From assembly GCF_006385555.1 (NCBI RefSeq), contig NZ_CP041036.1:3162001-3226000 (forward strand): DNA of 64,000 bases, read 5' to 3'. The stretch is from Shewanella polaris. GTDB taxonomy: Bacteria > Pseudomonadota > Gammaproteobacteria > Enterobacterales > Shewanellaceae. The position numbers were made by a program, and so were the translations under genes. How positions within the stretch are numbered: the first letter of the stretch is position 1; each line of letters begins with the position of its first letter. The notes under the pieces are model-generated. The model did no database searches and had not been told where the DNA came from. It saw only the letters and a program-made list of their open reading frames with translations. This document shows, piece after piece, positions 1 to 10,187 of the stretch.

Positions 1-587
1 ATAAACATCCAAATAAGTAAATCTAAAGCATGGTAAACATTACCAGGTAGGTGATCGCCAGACAGGGTTAAAATATCATAAAAATAAAAACTTAGGAGAA
101 AATAAGCCGATAATGCCACTACCAAAAATTTAGCTATTCCCTTAGCAAGCTCAACCAAGGCTTGAGTACCAAACATGCGTTTAAAACCGTTCATTGGGTT
201 TAATTTACTGCCCTTAGGCATAAACGCTTTGACCGAAAAAGACATACCGCCTAAAACGATATTGCCCAAAAAAGAGACAAATGCCAGTAAAGCAATAAAA
301 CTCATTAATGGCCAGGCTAACTCATTTCCAACAACTCCCCACACCCGAAACATAGAGTTGGTATCAAATATTTGGTCGCGTTCCATGGAAAAAATTTGCT
401 TCATAATATTATAAAGGCTTTTGGCAATTGCAGGCCCTGTCATCGAAAAACCAACCGATGCGGCAATAAGTACCGCTGCGGTACCGAGCTCTTTAGAACG
501 AGCGACCTGACCTTTTTCACGAGCTTGCTCAAGTCGCTTTCCTGTGGGCTCCTCGGTGCGTTCTTGACCACTATCACTTTCTGCCAT
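1..587 (-). CDS. flhB: Flagellar export apparatus protein FlhB, 5' part only
   Basis: This is the first ~195 residues of FlhB, the substrate-specificity switch of the flagellar type III export gate in the inner membrane. The N-terminus carries the family signature (TEEPTGKRLEQAREKGQVAR, residues ~11-30), followed by the first hydrophobic segments. The window edge removes the rest, including the cytoplasmic NPTH autocleavage site. The ATG lies 9 bases after the fliR stop, so it is the last visible gene of the fliK-to-flhB operon. It is open to the edge with no stop, and nothing suggests damage. Confidence 0.95.
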   Translation of the reverse strand, partial: MAESDSGQERTEEPTGKRLEQAREKGQVARSKELGTAAVLIAASVGFSMTGPAIAKSLYNIMKQIFSMERDQIFDTNSMFRVWGVVGNELAWPLMSFIALLAFVSFLGNIVLGGMSFSVKAFMPKGSKLNPMNGFKRMFGTQALVELAKGIAKFLVVALSAYFLLSFYFYDILTLSGDHLPGNVYHALDLLIWMF

Positions 588-596
588 GAATGCCCC

Positions 597-1400
597 CTAG
601 AAAACTACAGAACTATCAAGTGGACATTGCAGCAGCAAAATATCACACAGAAGTAACTGTGCAGCTGACCAGACTTCATCAAAATGCTCCATGATGGGCC
701 CCAATGTTAACCATAAAATAAATAAACCACTGACCATGGTGACTGGAAAACCAATAGAGAAAATATTCAATTGAGGTGACGCTCGAGTCATCACACCAAA
801 TGATAAATTAATTAATAACAAGGCAATAATAGCCGAAATAGACATAGTTAATGCTGCGCCAAACATAAAACCGCCCCATTCAGCAAGAGCGCGATAATTG
901 GCGATTGAGATACCTTGATTTGAAATTGGAATAGATTCAAAACTGGCCACCAGCATTTTAAACATCAATAAATGACCATCTACAGCCAAAAAAATCAATG
1001 TTGCGAGTAAGAGAAAAAAGTTACTGACTACAGGTGTTTGTGCACCAGAACCCGGATCAACCATAGAGGCAAAACCTAAGCTGGTTTGCATACCAATAAT
1101 CTGTCCCGTTAACACAAATGTTTGCATTACCATTAAGGTTACAAACCCCATAGAGACCCCTATTAGCATTTGTTGCAAAATGACAAAAACAGAACTCAAT
1201 GCCATTAATTCGACATTTTCAATCGGGGGTAAAATGGGCGCAACAGCCATCGTTATCGCAACGGATAACATCAGCCTAACTCGAGTTGGAGTTGTATTGG
1301 CGCCAAAGACAACCATTACCATCAACATGGATGAAATACGAAAAAATGGCAATAAATAGGCAGCAATTGTTTGACTTATTTCATCAAACAAAATATCCAT
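597..1400 (-). CDS. fliR: Flagellar export gate protein FliR
   Basis: A 267-residue, highly hydrophobic protein with about six membrane segments, the usual FliR length. FliR forms the core of the export gate with FliP and FliQ. Conserved features include the early RISSMLM segment and GFASMVDPGSGAQTPV near residues 107-122, typical of FliR/SpaR/YscT. It starts 3 bases after the fliQ stop and is followed 9 bases later by flhB, the standard P-Q-R-flhB order. Confidence 0.96.
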   Translation of the reverse strand: MDILFDEISQTIAAYLLPFFRISSMLMVMVVFGANTTPTRVRLMLSVAITMAVAPILPPIENVELMALSSVFVILQQMLIGVSMGFVTLMVMQTFVLTGQIIGMQTSLGFASMVDPGSGAQTPVVSNFFLLLATLIFLAVDGHLLMFKMLVASFESIPISNQGISIANYRALAEWGGFMFGAALTMSISAIIALLLINLSFGVMTRASPQLNIFSIGFPVTMVSGLFILWLTLGPIMEHFDEVWSAAQLLLCDILLLQCPLDSSVVF

Positions 1401-1403
1401 GAC

Positions 1404-1673
1404 TTAACCTATCACTTGTGGAATGAGATTTACCATCTCGATAAAAAATTCCATCATGGTTTGCACTAACCAATGACCTAAAAACATCAATGCAAATAAC
1501 GTTACCAATAAACGGGGTAAAAAACTTAAGGTTTGCTCGTTAATTGATGTCGCAGCTTGAAAGACCGCCACAACTAAACCGATACATAAGCCGGGTAAAA
1601 TAATCGCTGACACCATAAGTACAATAACAGATAGTGCTTCTCGGAAAATATCAATTAGCGATTCTGGAGACAT
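1404..1673 (-). CDS. fliQ: Flagellar export gate protein FliQ
   Basis: An 89-residue protein with two membrane helices (residues ~15-42 and ~52-75), the normal FliQ size. The family motif SINEQTLSFLPRL is present at residues ~43-55. FliQ packs around FliP/FliR in the export gate. It lies 12 bases after fliP and 3 bases before fliR, so it is co-translated with them. Confidence 0.96.
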   Translation of the reverse strand: MSPESLIDIFREALSVIVLMVSAIILPGLCIGLVVAVFQAATSINEQTLSFLPRLLVTLFALMFLGHWLVQTMMEFFIEMVNLIPQVIG

Positions 1674-1685
1674 AATTTAAGCGCC

Positions 1686-2444
1686 TTATATTCCGAAGCT
1701 GTTCGCTAAAGTCCCCATAACAAGACCCCAACCATCAACAAGTACAAACAACATAATTTTAAACGGCAGTGATACGATCATCGGCGACAACATCATCATA
1801 CCCATTGCCATTAAAATACTGGCCACAACCAAATCGAGTACCAAAAATGGTACAAACAACATAAAACCAATTTGGAATGCAGTTTTAAGCTCACTGGTAA
1901 TAAATGCTGGAATAACAACACTCATTGGCGTTTGTTCAGGTGATTGAATATCTTTATAGCCAGATATTTCAATGAACGTTTGTAAATCTGTGGTTCTCAC
2001 TTGCGATAACATAAACTTTTTAATCGGTTCTTTGCCGACATCATAAGCCTGAGTCAATGTTAATGTTTCATTGATATAAGGTTCAACGGCTTCAGCGTAA
2101 ATTTTATCAAATACTGGCGCCATAATAAAAAATGTCATAAACAAACTAATGCCAATCAATACTTGGTTTGAAGGAGTTTGCTGTAAACCTAGGGCTTGTC
2201 TCAATATCGATAACACCACAATAATACGGGTAAAAGATGTCAGCATGATAACCATAGCGGGGATGAAACTCATTGCTGTCATTAGCAATAAAATTTGCAT
2301 CGTTACCGAATATTCAGTTGTGCCATCAGCTCCTGTGGTAACCGTTAATGCAGGTAATACACCATCCTGAGCAAATGCAGAAGGAGATAGCCCGATTGCA
2401 ATTAGTGCTACAAGCAAGATTAACACTGTAGTGCACTTATTCAT
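1686..2444 (-). CDS. fliP: Flagellar export gate protein FliP
   Basis: A 252-residue FliP with a cleavable signal peptide (hydrophobic core ending SPSAFAQ, residues ~20-26). Family signatures follow: [19 protein letters not shown] (~68-86), the TPSNQVLIG stretch, and a C-terminal hydrophobic pair with [16 protein letters not shown]. FliP pentamers form the export channel entrance. The start overlaps the fliO end by 8 bases, which suggests translational coupling. Confidence 0.97.
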   Translation of the reverse strand: MNKCTTVLILLVALIAIGLSPSAFAQDGVLPALTVTTGADGTTEYSVTMQILLLMTAMSFIPAMVIMLTSFTRIIVVLSILRQALGLQQTPSNQVLIGISLFMTFFIMAPVFDKIYAEAVEPYINETLTLTQAYDVGKEPIKKFMLSQVRTTDLQTFIEISGYKDIQSPEQTPMSVVIPAFITSELKTAFQIGFMLFVPFLVLDLVVASILMAMGMMMLSPMIVSLPFKIMLFVLVDGWGLVMGTLANSFGI

Positions 2445-2853
2445 TATTGCTGTCCTTAGCTTGTTTTAGACGATTTGCAAACGAAGATATGGGAATGTCG
2501 ACAGGGTTGGTGAGCTTATCAATGAGGTTAATCTGTTGTGAGGTCACGCCAAGTAAGTATTGTTGGCCGTTAACCTCGACTAATACCACTTTTTCACGTT
2601 GTCCTACCGACGTAACAGCAACGGTTTTAATGACACCACCACTTGATGGCACTAATTTAAGACGTTTTACAATATAAGCTAATAAAAATATTAGCGCTAA
2701 TACCACAATCAAGCCACCAACCATATTGGCTAATGTGGCAACATTTGACACTTCATTAGTTTTCGCAACGGTATTATTGGCCAGCGAGCTTGACACTTCA
2801 GGTGAGCTCAATGCCTCACTCATGATGCCAAGCATTTGTATCATATTCGCCAC
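2437..2853 (-). CDS. fliO: Flagellar biosynthesis protein FliO
   Basis: A 138-residue protein with one membrane helix (residues ~46-68, ending in the basic [10 protein letters not shown]) and a C-terminal cytoplasmic domain containing [25 protein letters not shown], the usual FliO core. FliO assists assembly of the FliP ring. It overlaps fliP by 8 bases and lies 75 bases after fliN, the only sizeable gap in this part of the operon. Sequence conservation in the family is low, so position contributes to the call. Confidence 0.92.
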   Translation of the reverse strand: MANMIQMLGIMSEALSSPEVSSSLANNTVAKTNEVSNVATLANMVGGLIVVLALIFLLAYIVKRLKLVPSSGGVIKTVAVTSVGQREKVVLVEVNGQQYLLGVTSQQINLIDKLTNPVDIPISSFANRLKQAKDSNNE

Positions 2854-2928
2854 TTTAATTCCTTAGTATGTGGAATCAACTCAGCAAATCGAATATAACT
2901 ATATAATTTGCTGCGTTAATGAATGTGG

Positions 2929-3312
2929 TTATTTTAGCTTTTTAATTCGCTCGGTCTGACTAATCACATCAGTTAAACGAATACCAAACTTATCGTTCAC
3001 TACCACAACTTCGCCATGGGCAATCAAGGTACCGTTAACCATTACATCTAGAGGCTCACCCGCTACACGGTCAAGCTCGACTACCGACCCCTGGTTCAGC
3101 TGTAGTAGATTACGAATACTGATAAAACTGCGGCCTACTTCCATAGAAATAGTCACTGGAATATCTAAAATACCATCGAGCTTTGCAGCTTCTTCTTTAG
3201 TAATGGGTTTAGAGTCATCAACTAACTCATCAAGCTCAACCTGTTCAGCTTCTTCGATCGCCTGCTCTGCCATTGCTGCAGCCCAGTCATCACCTGTATC
3301 TTCTGTGCTCAT
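2929..3312 (-). CDS. fliN: Flagellar motor switch protein FliN
   Basis: A 127-residue C-ring protein. The acidic N-terminal ~45 residues precede the SpoA domain (residues ~48-125), which shows ILDIPVTISMEVGRS, LNQGSVVELDRVAGEPLDVMVNG and the terminal VNDKFGIRLTDVIS. FliN forms the base of the switch and binds FliH during export. It begins 10 bases after the fliM stop. Confidence 0.97.
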   Translation of the reverse strand: MSTEDTGDDWAAAMAEQAIEEAEQVELDELVDDSKPITKEEAAKLDGILDIPVTISMEVGRSFISIRNLLQLNQGSVVELDRVAGEPLDVMVNGTLIAHGEVVVVNDKFGIRLTDVISQTERIKKLK

Positions 3313-3322
3313 TTACTTCACC

Positions 3323-4351
3323 TTATAAATCTGAAATATCACGCGACTTGCCTTTGCGAGTCACTAACTGCAGTTCTGACTTAACAGTCTCTGGCCGCGG
3401 TATTTTTTCTTTAATTTTTAATGCTAAATTATCGCGCGATTTACCCAGCTTGCATCGATAAGTGGGTAAATCCTCGATTCGCATCATAATATGCTCAGGT
3501 AATTCAATTGGAATAATATCACCCGCTTTAAATCCCATCACGTCACGCAGTGTTACTTCATGCTCTATAATATTGGCATCAAAGCCCACTTGCACATCCA
3601 TGATTTCATCACGTAAAGCTTGCGACCAGCGCATGTCAGTATCTTGCTTATCACTTTGGACACCCGCATCCAATAACTCTCGTATTGGCTCAATCATTGA
3701 ATACGGCATAGTGATATGAAAATCACCACCACCGCCATCAACTTCAATATGGAACGAATTAATAACAACGACTTCTGTTGGGCTAACAATATTCGCCATC
3801 GCAGGGTTCACTTCAGAGTCGAGATACTCAAACTCAACATCCATTACCGGCGCCCAAGCTTCTTTATAATCTTCAAAAATAATTTTAAGCAACAACTGTA
3901 CAATGCGACGTTCTGTTGGCGTAAATTCACGGCCTTCAATTTTGGCATGAAAACGACCATCGCCACCAAAAAAGTTATCAACAAGAATAAAGACTAATCG
4001 TGCTTCCATGGTGATTAAGGCGGTGCCTTTAAGAGGGCTAAATCGCACCATGTTTAAGCTGGTTGGAACAAATAAAGTATGCACATACTCGCCGAATTTT
4101 AGCATCTGAACGCCATTAATAGACACTTCAGCAGCACGACGCATCATGTTAAACATGCTGATCCGCAAATGGCGTGCAAATCGTTCATTAACAATTTCAA
4201 GCGTGGGCATACGGCCACGTACAATTCGATCTTGAGATGAGAAATCATAAGAACGCGCATCAGCACTATCTTCTTCTATGTCATCATCATCAACATCGTC
4301 GACACCATGTAATAGCGCATCAATCTCATCTTGGCTTAATAAATCACTCAC
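3323..4351 (-). CDS. fliM: Flagellar motor switch protein FliM
   Basis: A 342-residue FliM. The N-terminal LLSQDEIDALLHG (residues ~4-16) is the phospho-CheY binding peptide. The middle domain carries the GGDGR loop (~128-132), and a SpoA domain ends the protein. FliM joins CheY-P signalling to rotor switching. It starts 29 bases after fliL and is followed by fliN. Confidence 0.97.
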   Translation of the reverse strand: MSDLLSQDEIDALLHGVDDVDDDDIEEDSADARSYDFSSQDRIVRGRMPTLEIVNERFARHLRISMFNMMRRAAEVSINGVQMLKFGEYVHTLFVPTSLNMVRFSPLKGTALITMEARLVFILVDNFFGGDGRFHAKIEGREFTPTERRIVQLLLKIIFEDYKEAWAPVMDVEFEYLDSEVNPAMANIVSPTEVVVINSFHIEVDGGGGDFHITMPYSMIEPIRELLDAGVQSDKQDTDMRWSQALRDEIMDVQVGFDANIIEHEVTLRDVMGFKAGDIIPIELPEHIMMRIEDLPTYRCKLGKSRDNLALKIKEKIPRPETVKSELQLVTRKGKSRDISDL

Positions 4352-4380
4352 ATAATCGCCTTAGCAGTTAATGCTTTTGG

Positions 4381-4908
4381 TTATTGCATTACAAAGCCAG
4401 TAAACAGGACTTTTTCAACGATTTTCTTTCCTGTTATTGGTTGTAGCGTATTTTGAACATTAAGCAACGCTAACTGGCGTAACTCATCTTTACCAGCTTG
4501 GGTACTCAACTTTTGCACATCAGCAGCACTAAAAGTGGTTAATAATGCATCTTCAATTAATGGAATATGTTTTTGGACAAGCACACTGTCATTTTCACCA
4601 CGCACCATTAATTGAACTTTTATTTCGACAAGCCTAGCCCTGTCAGCACCGGGTAAATTGAATAAAAATGGCCTCGGCATTCCAACATAATCGGCTTCTA
4701 CATTATCTTTTGAATCAGATTGAGATGCGACAGAATCTTCTCCACCATCAACTGGGATAGCTTCATCCGAGCCCATAAAAAACCACACTGCGCCAGCAAT
4801 TAATAAGGCAACCACTAAACCAATACCACCAAAGATGATCAGTTTATTTTTCTTCTTACCGCCGTCAGCAGTATCATTAAACTCTAATTCTTGTTCTTGA
4901 TCAGCCAT
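4381..4908 (-). CDS. fliL: Stator-associated protein FliL
   Basis: A 175-residue single-pass inner-membrane protein with a short acidic cytoplasmic head, a basic stop (KKKNK), a membrane helix (residues ~24-45) and a periplasmic domain ending KIVEKVLFTGFVMQ. FliL forms rings around the stator and supports torque. It sits between fliK (96-base gap) and fliM as in other polar flagellar operons. Confidence 0.95.
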   Translation of the reverse strand: MADQEQELEFNDTADGGKKKNKLIIFGGIGLVVALLIAGAVWFFMGSDEAIPVDGGEDSVASQSDSKDNVEADYVGMPRPFLFNLPGADRARLVEIKVQLMVRGENDSVLVQKHIPLIEDALLTTFSAADVQKLSTQAGKDELRQLALLNVQNTLQPITGKKIVEKVLFTGFVMQ

Positions 4909-5004
4909 GATAGTGGCTCCTAATCAACATAGTGGTTAACATTAAGACGTAGCAGAATAACCAGCTGTTATCAAAAAGTCATATTATTGCTATAGGTTAC
5001 CTAC

Positions 5005-6543
5005 TTAAGCATAATAATCTATAGCTGAATGTAAACTCCTTGACGGATTTGTCATCAAGCTAACCTCTTGTGCTGAAATTTCATCCAATTGGCTGTCGCC
5101 ATCACGTTGATCACTTGGTTGACCTTGTTGTTCATTTTCCTCATCACCTTGTGAAACATGACTATCAGTCAATTGTAATCCTTCTTGAGATAGCATATCT
5201 CGTAATCGAGGCATAGCTTGCTCAACAATATCACGGGTTTGCGACTGGGCAACATGGAACTGCACCTGTGTTTGGTCGCCCTGGATTTGAATTTTAACCG
5301 TTAAATGCCCAAGTTCAGGTGGATCAAGACGAATTTCAGCTTGTTGAATGCCATTACTCACCATGGTTATCAACTGTTGTTTCATCACAGGAGAAAAGCG
5401 TTGGATCATCTCTTGCATCTGCACACCAGCCTCGCCTTGTGTTCTTAACGATAACTGAAATTGTGGTACATCACTTTTATGTGCAGGAGTCAAACTACTC
5501 AGATTTTGTAGCGCTTTATTGTCAGTATCACTCACGCTGGCTAATGCATCCATTCCCAAGTTAACTTGATGAATGTTAACAGACACATCAGCTGAAGTGC
5601 GTTTTACCGCTAAGGAATCCAGTACCACGGCAAAATCAGCTTTTGCCAATACTTTGGCACTATCTGCATCCAATTGAATATTGCCATCAATGCGGGTTTT
5701 ATCTCCTAAAATAGTTTTAGGATCAATTGCCGTCGTTGTTGATGCAGATTCAAGTGATGTTGCCGAACCATTAACTCTAGAGTTTAATGAATTATTTGCT
5801 GTACTTACACCGCTAGCACTGGCCTGTCCAGGTATCGCTACGCTTGCGGCCACCGACTTATCAATATCACTTTGTTTATCGTCATTAACCAAATCGCCAG
5901 ATTCACCATCTTTGCTATCAACAGAGGTATCCATCATGGCTAAATTAGAAGCATCAGCACCCAGTGATTGTAAATTAAATTCACTAATTAATTTATTTAA
6001 CGCCTGGTTGTCTAGCGCTTGTAAATCTTCTAAAGACAAATTGGCAAATGCCATAATCTTATCTAGGTCTTCAGTACTGAGCTGAGAAAGAGCTTCTGTG
6101 GCAGTTGCAAAATCAACTGGTAAATCAATCGTATCAATAGAATTATTAACAACAACGTCGTTTCCAGACGCGGATGAAAGAGTCGCGTCAAAATCACCTT
6201 CGGTCATCTCGCCGAGCGGCAAGTCTTTTCCGTCGGCGGCATTACGGTTATTCAATGAGTCAGCCATATTAAGCTGCGCAAAAATCATTTCCGCATCGGC
6301 ATTTTCTTCTGAAGAATACTCAGTGCCAATATCGACATTCGCTTTTTCAACTTCGGTATTAAACGAGTTCTTCGTTGTATTAGCGTTACGTTGTGTAGCA
6401 AGATTGGATTCGTTTGCTTGATCTAAAGCAGATAAGAATGATTTATTATCAACATCTTGCATGTTTCCTTTCATACTCACATCAGCAGATTTACTGCTAC
6501 CGCCGAGTAAAATATTGTTGACCTGCTGCATAATCTGCTCCAC
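5005..6543 (-). CDS. fliK: Hook-length control protein FliK
   Basis: A 512-residue secreted molecular ruler. The N-terminal ~370 residues are low-complexity and rich in Ser, Asp, Asn and Ala, as expected of the ruler part. The conserved C-terminal domain (~385-460) has the signature LRLDPPELGHLTVKIQI followed by VQFHVAQSQTRDIVEQAMPRLRDML. A tail rich in Gln and Glu ends the protein. It is the first gene of the operon running to flhB, with a sigma-54 promoter about 180 bases upstream. Confidence 0.95.
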   Translation of the reverse strand: MEQIMQQVNNILLGGSSKSADVSMKGNMQDVDNKSFLSALDQANESNLATQRNANTTKNSFNTEVEKANVDIGTEYSSEENADAEMIFAQLNMADSLNNRNAADGKDLPLGEMTEGDFDATLSSASGNDVVVNNSIDTIDLPVDFATATEALSQLSTEDLDKIMAFANLSLEDLQALDNQALNKLISEFNLQSLGADASNLAMMDTSVDSKDGESGDLVNDDKQSDIDKSVAASVAIPGQASASGVSTANNSLNSRVNGSATSLESASTTTAIDPKTILGDKTRIDGNIQLDADSAKVLAKADFAVVLDSLAVKRTSADVSVNIHQVNLGMDALASVSDTDNKALQNLSSLTPAHKSDVPQFQLSLRTQGEAGVQMQEMIQRFSPVMKQQLITMVSNGIQQAEIRLDPPELGHLTVKIQIQGDQTQVQFHVAQSQTRDIVEQAMPRLRDMLSQEGLQLTDSHVSQGDEENEQQGQPSDQRDGDSQLDEISAQEVSLMTNPSRSLHSAIDYYA

Positions 6544-6720
6544 TCAATTAAACAAAGTTAGGTAATTTATCGTCTAATAACCACGTGTCAATGAAACTCT
6601 ATACGCGCAATATTAGTCTTCTGGCGATGCAAAAGACGATGAAAAAGTTCATTGTAAAACTTACTAGTGAGCTATGTACTGTCGCTTCACTGACGATTTC
6701 TACTTATATTTATAATGTTA

Positions 6721-6736
6721 AGCAATTTAGGTGCCA
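6721..6736 (-). promoter_or_regulatory. Sigma-54 promoter of the fliK operon
   Basis: On the minus strand the sequence reads TGGCAC-CTAAA-TTGCT, a perfect match to the RpoN -24/-12 consensus with GG-N10-GC spacing. It lies in the 288-base gap between fliJ and fliK, pointing at fliK. This implies that fliKLMNOPQR-flhB can be transcribed separately from fliEFGHIJ under RpoN and FlrC. The RpoN assignment is inferred from the motif. Confidence 0.9.
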
Positions 6737-6831
6737 ATATTTATTGACTAACAATCTTTAAATTAAAGACGATAAACAATAAAAATGCGGAGAACGGAGT
6801 ATAAGTGATATTTAGATTAGGTTAAGAAAGA

Positions 6832-7278
6832 CTATTTCTTTTTTTGACGGAAATATTGCTGCATAGCAAATTCATCTGACATTTTTTGCTCGCGTTTGGC
6901 TTCTAGTACCATCGCTTTATTGGCTTTTTGGGCCAATAACATGTCAACCGCTTTACGCTTTTGTTGTTTTTCTTGCCAATGAACTTGACGATAACCGACT
7001 TGCTTTTCGGCATCTTGAACCGCTGAAACTTGCTGTGTTATCGCACTATCTACTTGACGAATAAACTGATGAAATTGATGATATTGATTTGCCCGTAACG
7101 TCGTTCCTGCATGCCCTTCCATCTGTTTCATATAATCTAAACGATAATTGTTCAATGCATCTAGCTGACCTTGGCGTTTTTGTTTTTCAAATTGTGCAGA
7201 TTTAAGCTGTAATGCCGCCTGTTCTTCTGCAGAAGTGGCTAACTTCAGTACTGTTAATAGGGGATCAGTTCGAGTCAT
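6832..7278 (-). CDS. fliJ: Flagellar export chaperone/coupling protein FliJ
   Basis: A 148-residue, charged, almost wholly helical coiled-coil protein, the size and character of FliJ, which links the FliI ATPase to the export gate. It starts 5 bases after the fliI stop. The C-terminus is basic (FRQKKK). FliJ proteins diverge strongly, so the call rests on length, coiled-coil composition and position at the end of fliEFGHIJ. Confidence 0.93.
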   Translation of the reverse strand: MTRTDPLLTVLKLATSAEEQAALQLKSAQFEKQKRQGQLDALNNYRLDYMKQMEGHAGTTLRANQYHQFHQFIRQVDSAITQQVSAVQDAEKQVGYRQVHWQEKQQKRKAVDMLLAQKANKAMVLEAKREQKMSDEFAMQQYFRQKKK

Positions 7279-7283
7279 TTATG

Positions 7284-8624
7284 TTATCCCTGACACTGTG
7301 CAGCTATTTGAGTCAACATTACTCGACTGTCTTCAAATGTCACAGGCTCTTTAAATCCCTGACGTAAAAAAGCATTCATTGCGGGTTGTAAGCGGATTGC
7401 ATTATCAATCCGAGGATCACTGCCCTGAGAATAGGCCCCAATTGAAATAAGGTCACGATTCTGCTGATATAAAGAATACATCTGTTTAACTTTACGCATC
7501 GCTTCTAGATGTTCCACACTAATAACCATAGGTGCGACACGGCTAATCGATGCTTCCACATCAATAGCAGGATAATGACCCGAATCGGCAAGTTGGCGAG
7601 ACAACACAATGTGACCATCTAAAATAGCCCTTGAAGCATCAGCAATAGGATCTTGTTGATCATCACCCTCGGTCAATACAGTATAAAATGCCGTAATAGA
7701 ACCTTGTCCTGCGCCGCCATTACCTGCTCGCTCAACCAAACGTGGAAGTTTAGCAAATACTGAAGGTGGATATCCTTTAGTGGCAGGCGGCTCGCCTACC
7801 GCTAACGCCACTTCTCGCTGCGCTTGCGCATAACGGGTCAGGCTATCCATGAGTAATAAAACATCGTAACCTAAATCTCTAAAATACTCAGCGATACGAG
7901 TGGACGTTTCACAAGCCCGTAAACGCATTAATGGAGATGTATCTGCAGGCGCAGCCACCACAACAGAGCGCGCACGGCCTTCATCACCCAAGATTTCTTC
8001 AATAAATTCTTTAACTTCTCGACCACGCTCACCTACTAAACCCACCACAATAATGTCGGCTTTAGATCCTCGAGTCATCATGCCCAATAGTACACTTTTA
8101 CCCACACCGGAACCGGCAAATAAACCCATACGCTGACCTTTACCCACAGTCAACATTGAATTAATCGCGCGAACACCAACATCTAACGGTTCAGTAATCG
8201 CGCGTCGAGATAATGGATTAATATAAGGACCATGACGTGCAGCATGTTGATCGGTATTAAGCGGACCTAGACCATCTAATGGCACACCACTACCGTCTAA
8301 AACCCTACCAAGTAATGATAAACCAACATTTAATCCCGATTGCTCACCAAGTGGTTGAACTCGAGCTCCGGGCAACACACCTCTTAGCTCTTCAATAGGC
8401 ATTAAATAAAGTAGCTTGTCATCAAACCCTATGACTTCAGCTACCAACTCACCCACCATAGTCTCAATAGAACATAAACTCCCCACCGGCGCACGACACC
8501 CAGTGGCTTCGAGTGTTAAACCAACCACCCTAACTAACTGACCACTTGCAACAGGTCGCAGCGGTAATACATGCTTATGATGTACCGCAAATTTATTAAA
8601 TAGTTTATGTTGACGAGTACTCAT
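7284..8624 (-). CDS. fliI: Flagellum-specific ATPase FliI
   Basis: A 446-residue export ATPase related to F1-beta. It shows Walker [16 protein letters not shown], a Walker B strand [19 protein letters not shown] and the [20 protein letters not shown] signature. The reading frame is open for 25 more codons upstream, but the start at 8624 (MSTRQHKLF) has AAGGA 8 bases before it. A start there also leaves a 10-base gap to fliH instead of a long overlap, so the longer form was rejected. Confidence 0.96.
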   Translation of the reverse strand: MSTRQHKLFNKFAVHHKHVLPLRPVASGQLVRVVGLTLEATGCRAPVGSLCSIETMVGELVAEVIGFDDKLLYLMPIEELRGVLPGARVQPLGEQSGLNVGLSLLGRVLDGSGVPLDGLGPLNTDQHAARHGPYINPLSRRAITEPLDVGVRAINSMLTVGKGQRMGLFAGSGVGKSVLLGMMTRGSKADIIVVGLVGERGREVKEFIEEILGDEGRARSVVVAAPADTSPLMRLRACETSTRIAEYFRDLGYDVLLLMDSLTRYAQAQREVALAVGEPPATKGYPPSVFAKLPRLVERAGNGGAGQGSITAFYTVLTEGDDQQDPIADASRAILDGHIVLSRQLADSGHYPAIDVEASISRVAPMVISVEHLEAMRKVKQMYSLYQQNRDLISIGAYSQGSDPRIDNAIRLQPAMNAFLRQGFKEPVTFEDSRVMLTQIAAQCQG

Positions 8625-8634
8625 CAGTGTTTCC

Positions 8635-9771
8635 TTAAGATAAGTCATTCTGTGGAGGCTGAATATTATCCGCTTTATCAGCTCGCACGGGATCGTCACT
8701 TACATCAGGACTTGTATTAGGAGCAACAACTTGGTCAACATCAATTGATGCTGAAGGTGGATCCCTTTTTTTATCCACCACAGACTCAGTCGTTTCGGTA
8801 ACATCGTCTTGGATAGCCTGATGTTGAACTGAACTGTCGGTGCCAGACATATCACTAACGCCATCATCCATTTCTTTACCAATATCCCTGTCGGCAAGCT
8901 CTGCAGTGTGTTGATGTTCACTTAAATTGTCGACTGATGTGGTTTGGTATTGAGGATGAGTGGCCTTTTGTTGTTTTACATTTTTGGCTAACTGATTTGA
9001 CTGAGCATCTAACTCGCTAAACACTTGATTGATGCGTTGTTCAACTCGTAAATCGACAGATGAACGAACACTGTGGAGCATACAATCACCATTTGATAAT
9101 GTCGGATCAATATCAATCTGCCACTGATTTTTTTGCAGCTGTTCAGCACTAAAGCTTTGATTCACGATTTCCGAATCAGTTTGATTCAAGCGAATTTTAA
9201 CCAGTTGTTCTTTTAGTGGAAGTGCGTCAACACCTTGACGTAAAGCCGATAAGATATGCTCTGGATGCGTCTTAAGTTCATGGCCAATAACCGCTTTTGC
9301 AAGGCTTAACGTCATGGCAAGCAGCTCTGCTTCTATTTCGTCATCGAGTATTGATAATGGTTGCTCAAATTGATTAATAATGTGATTTAGTTGTTCACCA
9401 AGTTCATTGGCTTTTGCTTGACCAGTTTCTAATCCTTGTTGCTCACCTTGAGTAAAACCTTCAAGATGTCCTTGCTCTAGTCCTTCTAAACGCCCTTGTT
9501 CTAATCCTTGTTGATAACCGTCTTGCTTACCTTGTTCAAAACCTTCTCGTTCTGCCGCAGCTCGGATCTCTTCAATTTGCGCCATAGTTGGTGGAGCCAT
9601 AGGTTGGCTCGACTCGGTCACAGGGTCTGGTGTATGACTTCCAGAAAACTTACCAAATAAATTTGAAGGACTTTGACTACGATCTTGAGTAATATCAGGT
9701 AATTGCCAATGATGAAACTCATGCTCATCATCCGCATTAAGTACCTTTTTAGGTGATTTTGATTCTGGCAT
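8635..9771 (-). CDS. fliH: Flagellar assembly protein FliH, with long C-terminal tail
   Basis: FliH is the stator-like regulator of FliI. Residues ~70-130 contain the hallmark run of GxxxG repeats ([18 protein letters not shown] and onward), and ~135-245 hold the FliH/HrpE C-terminal domain with [17 protein letters not shown]. At 378 residues it is much longer than the ~235 of enteric FliH. The excess is a hydrophilic tail after ~residue 265 rich in Asp, Ser, Thr, Val and Gln. The MITE-like element lies just upstream, between fliG and this gene. Confidence 0.93.
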   Translation of the reverse strand: MPESKSPKKVLNADDEHEFHHWQLPDITQDRSQSPSNLFGKFSGSHTPDPVTESSQPMAPPTMAQIEEIRAAAEREGFEQGKQDGYQQGLEQGRLEGLEQGHLEGFTQGEQQGLETGQAKANELGEQLNHIINQFEQPLSILDDEIEAELLAMTLSLAKAVIGHELKTHPEHILSALRQGVDALPLKEQLVKIRLNQTDSEIVNQSFSAEQLQKNQWQIDIDPTLSNGDCMLHSVRSSVDLRVEQRINQVFSELDAQSNQLAKNVKQQKATHPQYQTTSVDNLSEHQHTAELADRDIGKEMDDGVSDMSGTDSSVQHQAIQDDVTETTESVVDKKRDPPSASIDVDQVVAPNTSPDVSDDPVRADKADNIQPPQNDLS

Positions 9772-9857
9772 AATGGATCACTTATATTGTTGAAGTCATG
9801 GTTTCAAAGCAAACAACAGGGCATCACATTATAGTGTGGCGCTCATGGTAAATATAC

Positions 9858-10124
9858 TAGGGTCTGTTGATCTTTGCAGGTTAAATTTTGTTCGAGATAA
9901 AAACGTTTTAATCGAGGCGAGCGGATTGCTGCCTAGCAATCTAAGCTAAATTCGCTCAACAAAGAGTAAAACGTTTTTAGCCGAACCCTTCGGGCAGCGT
10001 TTGTTGGTCATTTTTACTGCGTTATCGACTTTTTATGTAGAATAACTACACCACAAAGTCTCTGCCTTGTACAAATGACCAACAATTCGCTGCAAAAACA
10101 ACCTTGAAAGATCAACTGGCCCTA
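9858..10124. repeat. MITE-like element between fliG and fliH
   Basis: A 267-base non-coding element in the 416-base gap between fliG and fliH. Its ends are imperfect inverted repeats of about 24 bp: left TAGGGTCTGTTGATCTTT and, read inward from the right, TAGGGCCAGTTGATCTTT, with similarity continuing into AGGTT. Each end carries TA, which fits a TA target duplication of IS630/Tc1-mariner type (inference). Inside are an AAACGTTTT-like pair and a second inverted repeat, TTTGTTGGTCATTT with AAATGACCAACAA (10008-10086). No reading frame is present. It interrupts an otherwise tight operon, and read-through is presumably needed. Confidence 0.8.
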
Positions 10125-10187
10125 ACATAACCCAGAGCAATCCAATAGAGAAACCACTCATATCATGATGCTAATGATTGTTATTGG

